Source: Candidatus Tumulicola scandinaviensis
GTDB taxonomy: Bacteria > Vulcanimicrobiota > Vulcanimicrobiia > Vulcanimicrobiales > Vulcanimicrobiaceae
DNA length: 64,000 bases
Assembly (NCBI GenBank): GCA_003140835.1
Contig: PLLA01000121.1
Coordinates: 58,984 to 122,983, forward strand
Direction of reading: 5' to 3'
Below are positions 35,237-44,576 of this stretch, one piece after another (position 1 is the stretch's first letter; each line of letters opens with the position of its first letter). The position numbers and the translations under genes were made by a program. The notes beneath the pieces were generated by a model. That model was not told where the DNA came from, did not search any database, and saw nothing but the letters and a program-made list of their open reading frames with translations.

Positions 35237-35602
35237 ATGAAAGCTCCGGCGGTTCTATCGATGGTTTTAGGTTTGTTGACGGCCGGCACGGCGCTCGCGG
35301 CAGCCGCTGGATCCGCCGTCACCCTGCAACCGTCCACGCTGTCGTTCAAACAGGCGATGTCGGCCTGCTCGGGCTCCCTGGGCAGCATCACGTTTACCCT
35401 CGGTCACTCGCGAGTCGCGAGCCTGCCCGGAGTGTCCGACGAGACCGACACGTCGTCGGCGGGGATCGATACGGTAACGTTTAGCGACGACAAGACCGGT
35501 AAGACCGCGGTCGCGAAGGCCAACGGCCACAATAACAGCGTTATGGCGAAAAACGTGCAGGTGAAGTGGAAGAACCAATTGGCCTGCATCAACCCGGATT
35601 GA
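35237..35602 (+). CDS. Small exported protein of unknown function
   Basis: ATG 35237 begins a signal peptide (KAPAVLSMVLGLLTAGTALAAAAG). The mature part of about 95 residues has two cysteines (SACSGS and LACINPD) that could pair, and a Ser/Thr-rich region without a known motif. A purine-rich GAAGGGAG lies about 12 bases upstream. The gene lies in the short interval between the helicase and hyuA and is not recognisable as belonging to either. Compositional bias and a clear signal peptide support that it is real. Confidence 0.65.
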   Translation: MKAPAVLSMVLGLLTAGTALAAAAGSAVTLQPSTLSFKQAMSACSGSLGSITFTLGHSRVASLPGVSDETDTSSAGIDTVTFSDDKTGKTAVAKANGHNNSVMAKNVQVKWKNQLACINPD

Positions 35603-35642
35603 TTCACTCCCGATCTTCGTCAACTCAGCCTTTCATAATGGC

Positions 35643-37724
35643 GTGCTGCGAGTAGGGATCGACGTCGGCGGGACCTTTACGGATCTCGCGGCGATCGATT
35701 CCGACAGCGGCGAAACCTTCACGCTCAAAGTTCCTAGTACGCCGCGCGAGCCCCAGCGCGGCGTTATCGATGCCCTCGAACGGTTTCTCGCCGAGCGCCG
35801 CTGCGGCGCGTCCGCGGTCGCGTTCCTGGGACACTCGACGACGATCGCCACCAATGCGTTACTGGGACAGCTCGGCCTCGAACTGCCGCGGGTCGCGCTC
35901 GTCACCACGCACGGTTTTCGCGACGTGATCGAGATCGGGCGCCAGAATCGCAGCGACGTCTACGATCTTTTCGTCGAACGCCCACGGCCGCTGGTCGCCC
36001 GGGAAGATCGCTTCACCGTACGCGAACGCATGGATTATCGCGGCCAGATTCTCGAACCACTCGACGCCGAATCGCTCGCGCAGGTTTGCAAGGCACTGCG
36101 AGCCTGCGACAACCTGGCAGCAGTGGCGATTTGCTTGCTCAACGCGTACGCCAACGATGCGCACGAGCGCCGCGTTGCGGAAGCCGTAGCCGAAGCGCTG
36201 CCCGGCGTCGCGGTCGTCCGCTCGTCGCACGTCGATCCCGAATATCGCGAGTACGAACGCTTTTCGACGGCGGTCGTGAACGCGGCCTTGACGCCGATCG
36301 TAGCGCGCTATCTCGATAGCTTGACGGCGGCTCTGCGCGAGCTCGGCTTGGGCGCACCGTACTACGTCATGCGGAGCGACGGTGGATTGGCGAGCGCCGC
36401 GCACGCCGCGTCGCGGCCGGCGGCCATCGTCGAGAGCGGGCCGGCCAGCGGCGTCGTCGCGGCCGCCGCCCTGAGCAATCGCTTCGGCGAGCGACGTCTG
36501 CTTTCGTTCGACATGGGGGGAACCACCGCGAAAGCCGGCGCGATCGTCGACGGCATCGCGCATGTGGTCGCCGAGTTCGAGGCCGCCGGCAGGACGCACA
36601 GCGGACGCTCCATCCGCGGTAGCGGGTATCCGGTCCGATTTCCGTTCGTCGATTTGGCCGAAGTGAGCGCCGGTGGCGGAACGATCGCATGGATCGACGA
36701 TGCCGGTTCGCTGCGCGTCGGACCGGTATCGGCGGGCGCCGACCCGGGACCGGCGTGCTACGGCGTTTCCGAGCGTGCCACCGTGACCGACGCCAACGTC
36801 GTCCTGGGACGGCTCAATCAAACGCATTTGCTGGGCGGCGCGTTCCCGATCGACGCGGGGCGCGCACGATCGGCGGTGGCCGCGCTGGCCGATTCGCTCG
36901 ATCTCAGCGTCGAAACGACGGCTGCCGGAATCGTCACGCTGATCGACGCGCAGATGTCGAAAGCGCTTCGCATCGTGACCGTCGAGCGCGGACTCGACCC
37001 GCGCGATTTTACGCTGGCGGCGTTCGGCGGGGGCGGTCCGTTACACGCTTGCGCGCTGGCCGGCGAGTTAAGCATTGCGCGCGTTCTCGTTCCGCCGCGT
37101 CCCGGCATCTTCTCGGCATACGGCCTGTTGGTGGCCGACATCCGCGAGAACGTCGTGCTTCCGCTGTTGGCGCCACTCGAGGAAACGGATTTCGCGCGGC
37201 TGGAGCGCACGTTCCGCGAGTGCGAAGCGCGCTCGCGCGCGACGCTGCTGGCGCAGGGCGCCACGCCCGAGTCCATCCGATTCCGGCACGAGTTAGACGC
37301 GCGCTACGCCGGCCAAGGTTTCGAGTTGTCCATCCGGCACGACCCCGCAGCCGAAGCCGTCTCTCGCCATTTTCATGCGGCGCATCGCGCGCGCTACGGC
37401 TACGACGTTCCTGGCGAACGCATCGAGCTCGTGAACGCTCGCTTGACGGCGTTCGGCTCTCTACCGCACATCGCGGATACGGCGAATCGGCCGCACGACC
37501 GCACTGTGCGCGCGCCGCAAGCCGCCGCGTACCGCCGCGTTTGGCATATCGACCGCTTCGTCACAACGCCGGTCTTCGCGCGCGACCGGCTGTCAGCCGG
37601 CGACGCAATCCGCGGCCCGGCGATCGTCGAGCAATACGATACCTGCACGTATCTCGCGCCGGACTGGGGCCTAACCGTACGCGATGATTTGCTGGTTCTC
37701 GATCGCGCAACGAGCGACGCGTGA
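35643..37724 (+). CDS. hyuA: Hydantoinase/oxoprolinase A subunit, HyuA
   Basis: The 693-residue product begins at GTG 35643 with the ATP-phosphate loop 'VGIDVGGTFTDLAAID', and later shows 'FLGHSTTIATNALLGQ', 'SFDMGGTTAKAGAI' and 'GPACYGVSERATVTDANVVLGR', all family hallmarks. HyuA and HyuB form an ATP-dependent enzyme that opens five-membered lactams: hydantoin, N-methylhydantoin or 5-oxoproline. Paired with hyuB by a 4-base overlap (GTGA). The sequence alone does not choose among substrates; lack of a carbamoylase or racemase gene next door argues slightly for an oxoprolinase-like role. Confidence 0.93.
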   Translation: MLRVGIDVGGTFTDLAAIDSDSGETFTLKVPSTPREPQRGVIDALERFLAERRCGASAVAFLGHSTTIATNALLGQLGLELPRVALVTTHGFRDVIEIGRQNRSDVYDLFVERPRPLVAREDRFTVRERMDYRGQILEPLDAESLAQVCKALRACDNLAAVAICLLNAYANDAHERRVAEAVAEALPGVAVVRSSHVDPEYREYERFSTAVVNAALTPIVARYLDSLTAALRELGLGAPYYVMRSDGGLASAAHAASRPAAIVESGPASGVVAAAALSNRFGERRLLSFDMGGTTAKAGAIVDGIAHVVAEFEAAGRTHSGRSIRGSGYPVRFPFVDLAEVSAGGGTIAWIDDAGSLRVGPVSAGADPGPACYGVSERATVTDANVVLGRLNQTHLLGGAFPIDAGRARSAVAALADSLDLSVETTAAGIVTLIDAQMSKALRIVTVERGLDPRDFTLAAFGGGGPLHACALAGELSIARVLVPPRPGIFSAYGLLVADIRENVVLPLLAPLEETDFARLERTFRECEARSRATLLAQGATPESIRFRHELDARYAGQGFELSIRHDPAAEAVSRHFHAAHRARYGYDVPGERIELVNARLTAFGSLPHIADTANRPHDRTVRAPQAAAYRRVWHIDRFVTTPVFARDRLSAGDAIRGPAIVEQYDTCTYLAPDWGLTVRDDLLVLDRATSDA

Positions 37725-39304
37725 AGAACGCCGATCCGATCACCGTCGAGGTCATTCAGAACGCGCTGGTTTACGCGAGCGAAGAGATGGGCATCGCCGT
37801 GCGCAACAGTGCGTACTCGCCGAACATCAAAGAACGTCTCGATCACTCGTGTGCGCTATTCGACGCGCGCGGCCGGTTGATCGCCCAAGCCGAACACATT
37901 CCAGTGCATCTTGGGTCGCTTCCGTGGGGCCTCAAGCAAACGATGCGCGTCGTCACGAGCGAGTGCGGAGGAGCGCGCGAGGGCGATATGTGGGTCGCAA
38001 ACGATCCGTATATCACCGGCACGCACCTCAACGACGTCACCGTGGTTCGCCCGGTGTTTTTTGCCGGCGCCTTGATTGGATTCGCGGCGAACAAGGCGCA
38101 CCACACCGACGTGGGCGGCAGCGCTCCCGGATCGATGCCGGTGGATGCCGTCGACCTATTTGCCGAAGGTCTGGTCGTTCCGCCGATGCGTCTGGTCGAA
38201 TGCGACGAGCCGGTAGCGACCGCAATCGACCTGTTTCGCGCCAATTCACGCACGCCGCAGGCGCGCGCCGGCGATTTACGCGCGCAGATCGCCGGGAACT
38301 ATACGGGCGAGCGCCGGCTGATCGAACTCTTCGAGCGCTACACGGCCGGTGTCGTCCTGGCGGCCATCGACCGCATCCTCGCCGACAGCGAGACGCGCAT
38401 GCGCAACGCGCTGCGCGCGTTGGGGGACGGCGTTTTCGAAAGTACCGACTTTCTCGAGGATCGCCAAGGCTCGCCGACGATTCGAATCGCCGTCAAGCTC
38501 ACGCTGCGCGACGGAACGGCGTCGTTCGATTACACCGGGACGGGCGCGCAGATGAGCGCTCCGCTCAATGCGGTGTTCGGCGTAACGCTATCGGGCGTGC
38601 ACTACGCGCTGCGCGCCGTCACCGATCCGACGATCCCGATGAACGACGGTTGCTTTCGACCGGTCGACGTATTCGTTCCGGAAGGAACGCTGCTCAATCC
38701 GCGCCGCCCGGCACCGGTTTCCGGCGGCAACGTCGAGACGAGCACGCGCAACGCCGACGTCGTTCTTCAAGCCCTTGCGCTCGCCGCTCCCAATCGGGTG
38801 CCGGCGTGCAGCGGCGGCACGATGAGCAACGTCGTCATGGGCGGAACGCGCCCCGACGGTCGCGCCTGGACGTTCTACGAAACGAACGGGTGCGGCATGG
38901 GCGCGCGCCCCACCAGCGACGGCATCGACGGCATCCAATGTCACATGACCAACTCGTCCAACACGCCGATCGAAGCGATCGAGCGCGACTTTCCACTGCG
39001 CGTCACTCGTTACGAATTTGCCGAGGGAACCGGCGGCGCCGGACGCCATCGTGGCGGAAACGGCCTCGTTCGCGCGATCCAACTCGTCGAAGGTTCGGCA
39101 CAGGCGTCGCTGCTCGCCGACCGCCACGTTCTGCAGCCGCCCGGAGCTCTCGGCGGCGCACCGGGCGCATGCGGCCACCATGCGCTGATACGCAATGGCT
39201 ACGAAACCGAACTCGCAGCCAAGGTGACGCTCGCGCTCGAACCAGGCGACGTCATCGTCGTGCAAACGCCGGGCGGCGGCGGCTACGGCCCTTTGTCATC
39301 CTGA
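37721..39304 (+). CDS. hyuB: Hydantoinase/oxoprolinase B subunit, HyuB
   Basis: The 527-residue product has the HyuB blocks 'VRNSAYSPNIKERLDHSCALF', 'GDMWVANDPYITGTHLNDV', 'NKAHHTDVGG', 'TSDGIDGIQCHMTNSSNTP' and 'GGAGRHRGGNGLVR'. It forms the catalytic partner of HyuA. The start is GTG inside the hyuA stop (GTGA). Its final codons are TTG TCA TCC TGA, so the last ten bases of the gene (39295-39304) are the core of the dispersed GTCATCCTGA repeat described elsewhere in the window; whether that is chance is open. Confidence 0.93.
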   Translation: MKNADPITVEVIQNALVYASEEMGIAVRNSAYSPNIKERLDHSCALFDARGRLIAQAEHIPVHLGSLPWGLKQTMRVVTSECGGAREGDMWVANDPYITGTHLNDVTVVRPVFFAGALIGFAANKAHHTDVGGSAPGSMPVDAVDLFAEGLVVPPMRLVECDEPVATAIDLFRANSRTPQARAGDLRAQIAGNYTGERRLIELFERYTAGVVLAAIDRILADSETRMRNALRALGDGVFESTDFLEDRQGSPTIRIAVKLTLRDGTASFDYTGTGAQMSAPLNAVFGVTLSGVHYALRAVTDPTIPMNDGCFRPVDVFVPEGTLLNPRRPAPVSGGNVETSTRNADVVLQALALAAPNRVPACSGGTMSNVVMGGTRPDGRAWTFYETNGCGMGARPTSDGIDGIQCHMTNSSNTPIEAIERDFPLRVTRYEFAEGTGGAGRHRGGNGLVRAIQLVEGSAQASLLADRHVLQPPGALGGAPGACGHHALIRNGYETELAAKVTLALEPGDVIVVQTPGGGGYGPLSS

Positions 39305-39310
39305 CACTAC

Positions 39311-40951
39311 TTAGCGTGCGAGCGGTGAGTTGCTGCGCGCGACCGACGGGCGCTCGAGTCCGAAACGGGCCGCGCACAACAAGTCGACCACGCGAATAGC
39401 CGATCGCCGGGGAGAGAATCGGCGGCGTGCGTCGGCGGCTAACAGCGTTCCGTACCGCACGCGGGCTTGCACGCCGTTCAGGAGGTTCGCGACTCGTTCG
39501 ACGAGTTCGCCGGATCGCGCAATCGACGCAACGTCCGGCGCCAATAGACCGCCGAGTCCGCCGTCCATCGCGATCGCCGGCAATGCCGATTGCGCGAGCA
39601 AGACGTTGCCGAAGGCGGCGGCGTCGGTCAAGCCGGCATGCACGACGCACGCAACATCGCGACGCGCGCCATCCAGTGTCAGCAACGCGACAGCGTCGGC
39701 GCGCTCGCCATAGCGTGACGCGAGCTCGCCGGCGCCCGCGTCTTGCGTCAGCTCGATGAAAGCTCCCGCCAGTCCCCGAGCCAGCAGATCGTCGAGCATT
39801 GCGATCGTTTCGCCCTTGGCGTGCGGCGACGCGGATTCGAAGCCGGCGATCGCCACGGCGGTGCATGCTGGATCGTCCGAAGGCCGCACCGGCAGCATCG
39901 CAATGCGATCGGGGGCCGCGCAGGGAAGCCACGCAACGCGGACGTCCGCGCCGCCGCGCACCTGGATCGTAGGACCAGCGCTACCGGTACCTTCGACGGC
40001 AACCGCCGCCCGCGCGTTTCCGGTGGTAAACCATTCGAGCGACGCACTTTGGCGAAACCTCGCGTCGAACCGATGCCGGAACCGCACGCCGCCGCGCACG
40101 ATCGGATGACCGAAGGCGCGCAGCCCCGCCTCGAGATCTTCCAAACCGGCAGCCAGCAATGCCGGCGCGCCCGATGCTATGTGCACCGAAATCCCACGAA
40201 CGTGGCCGCGCGCCGTTCGCGGCATCCCGCCCAAGCGCGCGGACCAGCGTTGGTAAAACCGCGCTTCGTTTTCCGCCTCCCGGTCGAAGCGGCCGGCCGA
40301 AGCACCCTCGTAATGCGCGAAGCGCGCGTCCGCAACGTAGCGAATCGCGCGGCCGCCCTCGCGCGCCCGCATGCACAAATCGACGTCCTCGAAGCCGTTG
40401 ATATACGTTTCGTCAAATCCGCCTTCGCCGAGGAACCATTCGGTCCGTACGGCCATGGCAGCGCCCGAAACTCCCAGCGCATTGCGGGAGGTGGTGACGC
40501 CGTCAAGCATCGGCGGCAGATTCCGGTACGAATAGTGCCAATGCGCGTTCGGCAGCATTACGAAGCCGGCGCACTGCGTTACGCCGTCTTCGAAGAACAG
40601 CGAACCTCCGGCTATCGCGACTTCTGGCCGGTCGAACGCGCGCACCAGCGGCCCGAGCGCGTCGCCTAACGGATACGCGTCATTGTTGAGAAAGAGAATC
40701 AGCGGTGCTTCCGCGAGGCGCGCGCCGGCGTTGCAAGCGCCCGCAAAGTTTTGATTGCGCTCCGTGCGCGCGTATCGCACCCAAGGAAAGCCGGCGATGG
40801 CGCTCGGAGTTTCGTCGCTGGACGCGTTGTCGACGACGATGGTTTCGAACGGCAGCGTCGATCCGCGCAACCCTTCCAGCACCCGCAGCGCGCGCGCCGT
40901 CAACCACCAGTTGTCGTAGACGGGAATGACGACGCTAAGGTGTGGGTTCAA
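39311..40951 (-). CDS. GT2 glycosyltransferase with a long C-terminal domain
   Basis: The N-terminal 270 residues are a GT-A family 2 enzyme: 'LSVVIPVYDNWWLTARALR', 'IVVDNASSDETP', 'ARTERNQNFAGACNAGA', the metal motif 'LFLNNDAYP', and 'GFEDVDLCMRAREGG'. Closest relatives are rhamnosyl-type or cell-wall transferases. The C-terminal 280 residues are Ala/Gly/Arg-rich and end with 'SGELVERVANLLNG', reminiscent of the last part of GT4 enzymes, so a second, partly degraded GT domain is plausible. It is last in a four-gene operon and its start overlaps the Gre-like stop by 4 bases. Confidence 0.85.
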   Translation of the reverse strand: MNPHLSVVIPVYDNWWLTARALRVLEGLRGSTLPFETIVVDNASSDETPSAIAGFPWVRYARTERNQNFAGACNAGARLAEAPLILFLNNDAYPLGDALGPLVRAFDRPEVAIAGGSLFFEDGVTQCAGFVMLPNAHWHYSYRNLPPMLDGVTTSRNALGVSGAAMAVRTEWFLGEGGFDETYINGFEDVDLCMRAREGGRAIRYVADARFAHYEGASAGRFDREAENEARFYQRWSARLGGMPRTARGHVRGISVHIASGAPALLAAGLEDLEAGLRAFGHPIVRGGVRFRHRFDARFRQSASLEWFTTGNARAAVAVEGTGSAGPTIQVRGGADVRVAWLPCAAPDRIAMLPVRPSDDPACTAVAIAGFESASPHAKGETIAMLDDLLARGLAGAFIELTQDAGAGELASRYGERADAVALLTLDGARRDVACVVHAGLTDAAAFGNVLLAQSALPAIAMDGGLGGLLAPDVASIARSGELVERVANLLNGVQARVRYGTLLAADARRRFSPRRSAIRVVDLLCAARFGLERPSVARSNSPLAR

Positions 40952-41391
40952 GCGGTTTCGACGGCGTCGATGACGACGACGGCCGGCCCGGCCGGGCGCT
41001 GCACGACGACCCGATCGCCGGCGCGATGCCCCATCAACGCCTCTGCGTAGGGCGACATCCAGCTGATCGTTCCGTGCATCGGGTCGGCCTCGTCTTCACC
41101 CACGATCCGCAGGTCGATCTTCGCGCCGCTCCCGTCTTCGTGACCGACAATCCGGCAGCCGAATGCCACGACGCCCGGCTCGGCGGACTGCGGATCGACG
41201 ACCTGTGCGCTCGCAACGCGCTCCTCGTAATATTCGACGTTGCGCTTATCGGCGCTCGTGCGCGCGCGTTCGAGCGAGTCTTGAAGCTGCGTTAACCCGT
41301 TGGGCGTGACGTAATTCGGCCGGTCGCTCACCGGGCGCGGAGGCGGACGTTCGGGACGGTCGTCGTCTTCCTTGACGAATCCGCGGCTCAC
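40948..41391 (-). CDS. Gre-like transcription factor with a truncated coiled coil
   Basis: The GTG start 41391 overlaps the alcohol dehydrogenase stop (GTGA). The 147-residue product opens with a charged Pro-rich tail, then 'YVTPNGLTQLQDSLERARTS' and 'NVEYYEERVASAQVVDP', which are the start and end of the GreA/GreB N-terminal coiled coil, and the C-terminal FKBP-like domain ('GSGAKIDLRIVGEDEADP', 'ISWMSPYAEALMGHRAGD'). The middle of the coiled coil, with the acidic tip that enters the RNA polymerase channel, is missing. It could bind polymerase like Rnk without aiding cleavage. Its place inside a metabolic operon is odd. Confidence 0.82.
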   Translation of the reverse strand: MSRGFVKEDDDRPERPPPRPVSDRPNYVTPNGLTQLQDSLERARTSADKRNVEYYEERVASAQVVDPQSAEPGVVAFGCRIVGHEDGSGAKIDLRIVGEDEADPMHGTISWMSPYAEALMGHRAGDRVVVQRPAGPAVVVIDAVETA

Positions 41392-42380
41392 GGGCGTATT
41401 ACCGCCGCGCCGTTGATGGCGTCGCCGCGCACCACGGCGAGCGCCGCGGCGGCATCCCGCAACGAAAACTCGGTCGTTTCGGCCACGATCCCTTCGGCCG
41501 CGGCAATCGCCAGGAAGTCGCGGGCGTCGTCGCGAGTCGCGTTGGTGACGCTGCGAATTTGCCGCTCTCCCCACAGCAACGAGTCGTAGTCGAACGACGG
41601 CATACGGTCGAGATGGATGGCGTTGATAGCGACCACTCCGCCCTTGCGCAGCGACGCCAGCGCCGCGACGACCACATCGCCCGCCGGAGCGAAGGTCACC
41701 GCGCGGTCGAGTTTTACCGGCCGCGTTTCGAGTGCGTCACCAACCCATGCGGCTCCCAGCCGTCGCGCGAACTCGCGATGCGCCTCGCCGCGCGTCGACA
41801 CGTACGCCTCGCACTTCCACGCACGCAGAACCTGAAGCGCGAGATGCGCCGACGAGCCGAAGCCGAATAAGCCGACGCGCTCGCCGGGCTGCACGCCGGC
41901 CACGCGCAGGGCGCGAAATCCGATGATACCGGCGCACAGCAACGGCGCTGCGCGCAAGTCGTCCAGCTCGCGCGGCAGCGGGACGGTAAAATCGGCGCGG
42001 GCGCACGCGTACTGCGCGTACCCTCCGTCGCGATCGTATCCGGTATACACGGGATGGTCGCACAGATTTTCGCGTCCGGCGCGACACTGCGGGCAAGTCC
42101 CGTCGGTTCCACCCAGCCATGAAACACCGACGCGCGCTCCGGCAAATGCGCCATCGACGCCGTCGCCGAGCGCCGTTACGTCGCCCACGATCTGATGCCC
42201 CGGAATGACGCAGTCGCGATGCGGCGGAAGTTCGGCATCGACGACGTGGAGATCCGTTCGGCAGACGCCGCACGCCCGCACCCGCAGCAACACTTCGCCG
42301 CTCGCCGGTTGGGGAATGTCGACCTCTTCGATTCTCAAGACTCCGTGCGGATCGTCCGCACGGCGCACGGCCGCGAGCAT
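41388..42380 (-). CDS. Zinc-dependent alcohol dehydrogenase
   Basis: The 330-residue product is a zinc MDR enzyme: catalytic zinc Cys in 'RACGVCRTDLHVVDAE', 'IPGHQIVGDVTALG', and structural-zinc cysteines in 'GTCPQCRAGRENLCDHP'. The nucleotide-binding loop is 'VGLFGFGSSAHLALQVLR', where the third glycine is replaced by Ser-Ser. The enzyme oxidises an alcohol or reduces an aldehyde with NAD(P). ATG 42380 starts the conserved region, 5 bases after the porter stop, so it is operonic with the sugar porter and could use a polyol or sugar alcohol. Confidence 0.9.
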   Translation of the reverse strand: MLAAVRRADDPHGVLRIEEVDIPQPASGEVLLRVRACGVCRTDLHVVDAELPPHRDCVIPGHQIVGDVTALGDGVDGAFAGARVGVSWLGGTDGTCPQCRAGRENLCDHPVYTGYDRDGGYAQYACARADFTVPLPRELDDLRAAPLLCAGIIGFRALRVAGVQPGERVGLFGFGSSAHLALQVLRAWKCEAYVSTRGEAHREFARRLGAAWVGDALETRPVKLDRAVTFAPAGDVVVAALASLRKGGVVAINAIHLDRMPSFDYDSLLWGERQIRSVTNATRDDARDFLAIAAAEGIVAETTEFSLRDAAAALAVVRGDAINGAAVIRP

Positions 42381-42385
42381 CGCCG

Positions 42386-43711
42386 TTACGCCGCTTGTAC
42401 GCGGATTTCTTCGAGCAGTTCGCGCTTGGTCTCCGGCACCATTGCCCGAATGAAGAGAATCGTGACGACGCACAGCGCGGCGTATACCCAAAACGTCAGC
42501 GGCCGCCCCAGTTTGTTAATCATCGTCAGGAAGAACTGCGAAACCAAGAAGTTCCCCACCCAGTTCGCTAATGTCGAGATCGACATGCCGAGACCGCGGG
42601 CCGGCAGCGGAAATATTTCCGAGATGAGCAGCCAGACGATGGGACCGAGGCTGAACGCGAAGCAGCCGACGTACACCATCATGCTCACCAGCGCGATCGT
42701 GCCCAGCGATCCCGACAGATGGGGCTGCGCGAAGGCAATACCGAGGGTCGTGAGCGCGAGGAACATTCCCGCGAGTCCGATGTAGAGCAGCGGTTTGCGC
42801 CCGACCCGATCGACGAAAAAGATTGCGACCAGCGTCAGCAAAACGTTGACGGTGCCGACGAGCGTTTGCGCCAGGATCGACGCCGTGTTCGATGAGATAC
42901 CCGCCATTTGAAAAATCTGCGGGCCGTAATAGATGACGGTATTGATGCCGGTGACTTGTTGTAACAGCGCCAGCGAAACCCCGATGAACAGTGCAAGGCC
43001 AACCGCGGGCACCTTGAACGCGGCGAAGCCGGAGCTCTTGACCTTCAGGCTTTCGCGAATCGAGCTTTCCTCGTGAATAGAATCCTGCGGGTTCTCGGCG
43101 ATGCGGTTCAGTTCGTCACGAGCGCGCGAGTCGTGGCCCCGCCTGAAGAGATAGCGTGGGCTTTCGGGCATGAAAATCATCCCGCCGATGAGGATGAGCG
43201 ACGGAACCAGAGCAAACCCGAGCATCCAGCGCCAATCGCCGCGGCCGGCAAACACGTAATCGATAAAGTACGCCCCGAGAATTCCAACCGTGATGGCGAA
43301 CTGATAGAGCGAAACGAGCGCTCCGCGTACTTTCGCCGGCGCAACTTCGGAGATGTAGAGCGGCGCGACAACCGAGCTGAATCCGATGCCAATTCCGACC
43401 ACGAATCGGCCTACCAGCAAGATCGTTTCGTCGGGTGTGAACGCCGAGGCGAGCGCGCCGATCAGAAAGATGACGCCCGCCGCTAACAGCGTCAAGCGGC
43501 GGCCGATCGCGTCGGCGATCGTACCGGCGACGGCCGAGCCGGCGATGCAGCCGATCAGCACGACGCTGATCGTGAATTCCTGTAGCCGCGTGGTCAGCGA
43601 GAAGTCTTTGCTGATGAAGAGGATTGCCCCGGAAATCACCCCGGTGTCGTAACCGAAGAGGAGCCCGCCTAAAGCGGCAACCGATGCGACCAACAGGACG
43701 TAGGGCCTCAT
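42386..43711 (-). CDS. Sugar porter of the major facilitator superfamily
   Basis: The 441-residue product has twelve membrane helices and the sugar-porter signatures: 'GGLLFGYDTGVISGAI' in helix 1, 'ADAIGRR' between 2 and 3, 'PESPRYLFRRG' after helix 6, 'QQVTGINTVIYYGP' in helix 7, 'DRVGRKPLL' between 8 and 9, and 'VPETKRELLEE' at the end. It is a proton-driven uptake protein for a monosaccharide (GalP, XylE or Glf type). ATG 43711 is preceded by no strong ribosome site. First gene of the operon with the dehydrogenase, Gre-like factor and GT2 protein. Confidence 0.95.
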   Translation of the reverse strand: MRPYVLLVASVAALGGLLFGYDTGVISGAILFISKDFSLTTRLQEFTISVVLIGCIAGSAVAGTIADAIGRRLTLLAAGVIFLIGALASAFTPDETILLVGRFVVGIGIGFSSVVAPLYISEVAPAKVRGALVSLYQFAITVGILGAYFIDYVFAGRGDWRWMLGFALVPSLILIGGMIFMPESPRYLFRRGHDSRARDELNRIAENPQDSIHEESSIRESLKVKSSGFAAFKVPAVGLALFIGVSLALLQQVTGINTVIYYGPQIFQMAGISSNTASILAQTLVGTVNVLLTLVAIFFVDRVGRKPLLYIGLAGMFLALTTLGIAFAQPHLSGSLGTIALVSMMVYVGCFAFSLGPIVWLLISEIFPLPARGLGMSISTLANWVGNFLVSQFFLTMINKLGRPLTFWVYAALCVVTILFIRAMVPETKRELLEEIRVQAA

Positions 43712-43751
43712 GAAAGCGCTTTTGTGACTGCCCCTCGAACGCTCCTTCCCT

Positions 43752-44576
43752 ATGGAGATCGAGGCAGCGCTCGAGTACGCGCGCAAACACGCGCTCGAGG
43801 CGTTACTCGTAACGCGCGGCGGCCACGCCGTCGTTGAAGAATATGCGGGCTCGTTCGGACCCGAGCGTCCGCATGCGCTCTACAGCGGAACGAAGAGTTT
43901 CTGGGGAGTCGCCGCACTGCGCGCGCAAGCGGACGGATTACTCGAGCTCGACGAAATGGTGGCCGATACGGTCGAGTCGTGGCGCGAGGATCCTTGGAAG
44001 CGCCGCGTGACGTTGCGCATGCTGCTGTCGCTGAGCGCCGGCTTCGGGTTCGGCGGTTTGGGAAGTGCCGTGCCGGCGTACGATCGAGCCCTGGCCTTCC
44101 CGCTCAAAAACGAACCCGGCTCGACGTTTACGTACGGCGGCATCGCGCTGCAGGTATTCGGCGCGGTTTTCGCACGCAAACTCGCGCCGCGCAACCAAAC
44201 GCCGCAGGAGTATCTGCGCGAGCGCGTCCTCGACCCCGCCGGCGTCGCCGTTGCGGCTTGGCGAACGCTTCCCGACGGAACGCAACCGCTTCCAACCGGT
44301 TCGTCGCTCACCGCACGCAACTGGCTCGCGTACGCGCGTGTCGTTCTGCGCGAACGCGATGCACTGCGTGAATGCTTTGTCGGCACGACCGCCAATCCGC
44401 GCTACGGATTAGGGTGGTGGCTCCCCCCGCCGGGGACGCCCCCCGATCTCGTCTATGCCAGCGGCTCCGGAGGCCAAGCACTCTATCTCGTTCCCTCGCT
44501 CGACGTCGCCGTCGTCCACTTTGGAAAGAGCGCCTCGTACAAACACGACGCGTTTTTGAAGCGCCTCTTCCGCTAA
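43752..44576 (+). CDS. Cytoplasmic serine hydrolase, beta-lactamase fold
   Basis: The 274-residue product has the SxxK motif in 'LYSGTKSFWGVAALRA' and the second motif as YGG in 'FTYGGIALQVFG'; the conserved 'RVTLRMLLSLSAGFGFGG' lies between. It lacks a signal peptide. The family contains esterases, amidases and penicillin-binding enzymes, with no clear substrate here. Its 3' end overlaps the convergent propeller gene by 4 bases. It is shorter and less conserved than the two exported relatives near the start of the window. Confidence 0.85.
   Translation: MEIEAALEYARKHALEALLVTRGGHAVVEEYAGSFGPERPHALYSGTKSFWGVAALRAQADGLLELDEMVADTVESWREDPWKRRVTLRMLLSLSAGFGFGGLGSAVPAYDRALAFPLKNEPGSTFTYGGIALQVFGAVFARKLAPRNQTPQEYLRERVLDPAGVAVAAWRTLPDGTQPLPTGSSLTARNWLAYARVVLRERDALRECFVGTTANPRYGLGWWLPPPGTPPDLVYASGSGGQALYLVPSLDVAVVHFGKSASYKHDAFLKRLFR

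Noticed and set aside
37684-39399. A 571-codon open frame on the plus strand
   Set aside because: It overlaps hyuB in another frame on the same strand, is overwhelmingly Arg-rich and has no motif; hyuB is fully supported by family blocks.
43752-44576. Antibiotic-resistance beta-lactamase
   Set aside because: SxxK and YxG/YxN motifs occur in many esterases and amidases of the same fold. This member has no signal peptide and no resistance-gene context, so a beta-lactam substrate cannot be claimed.
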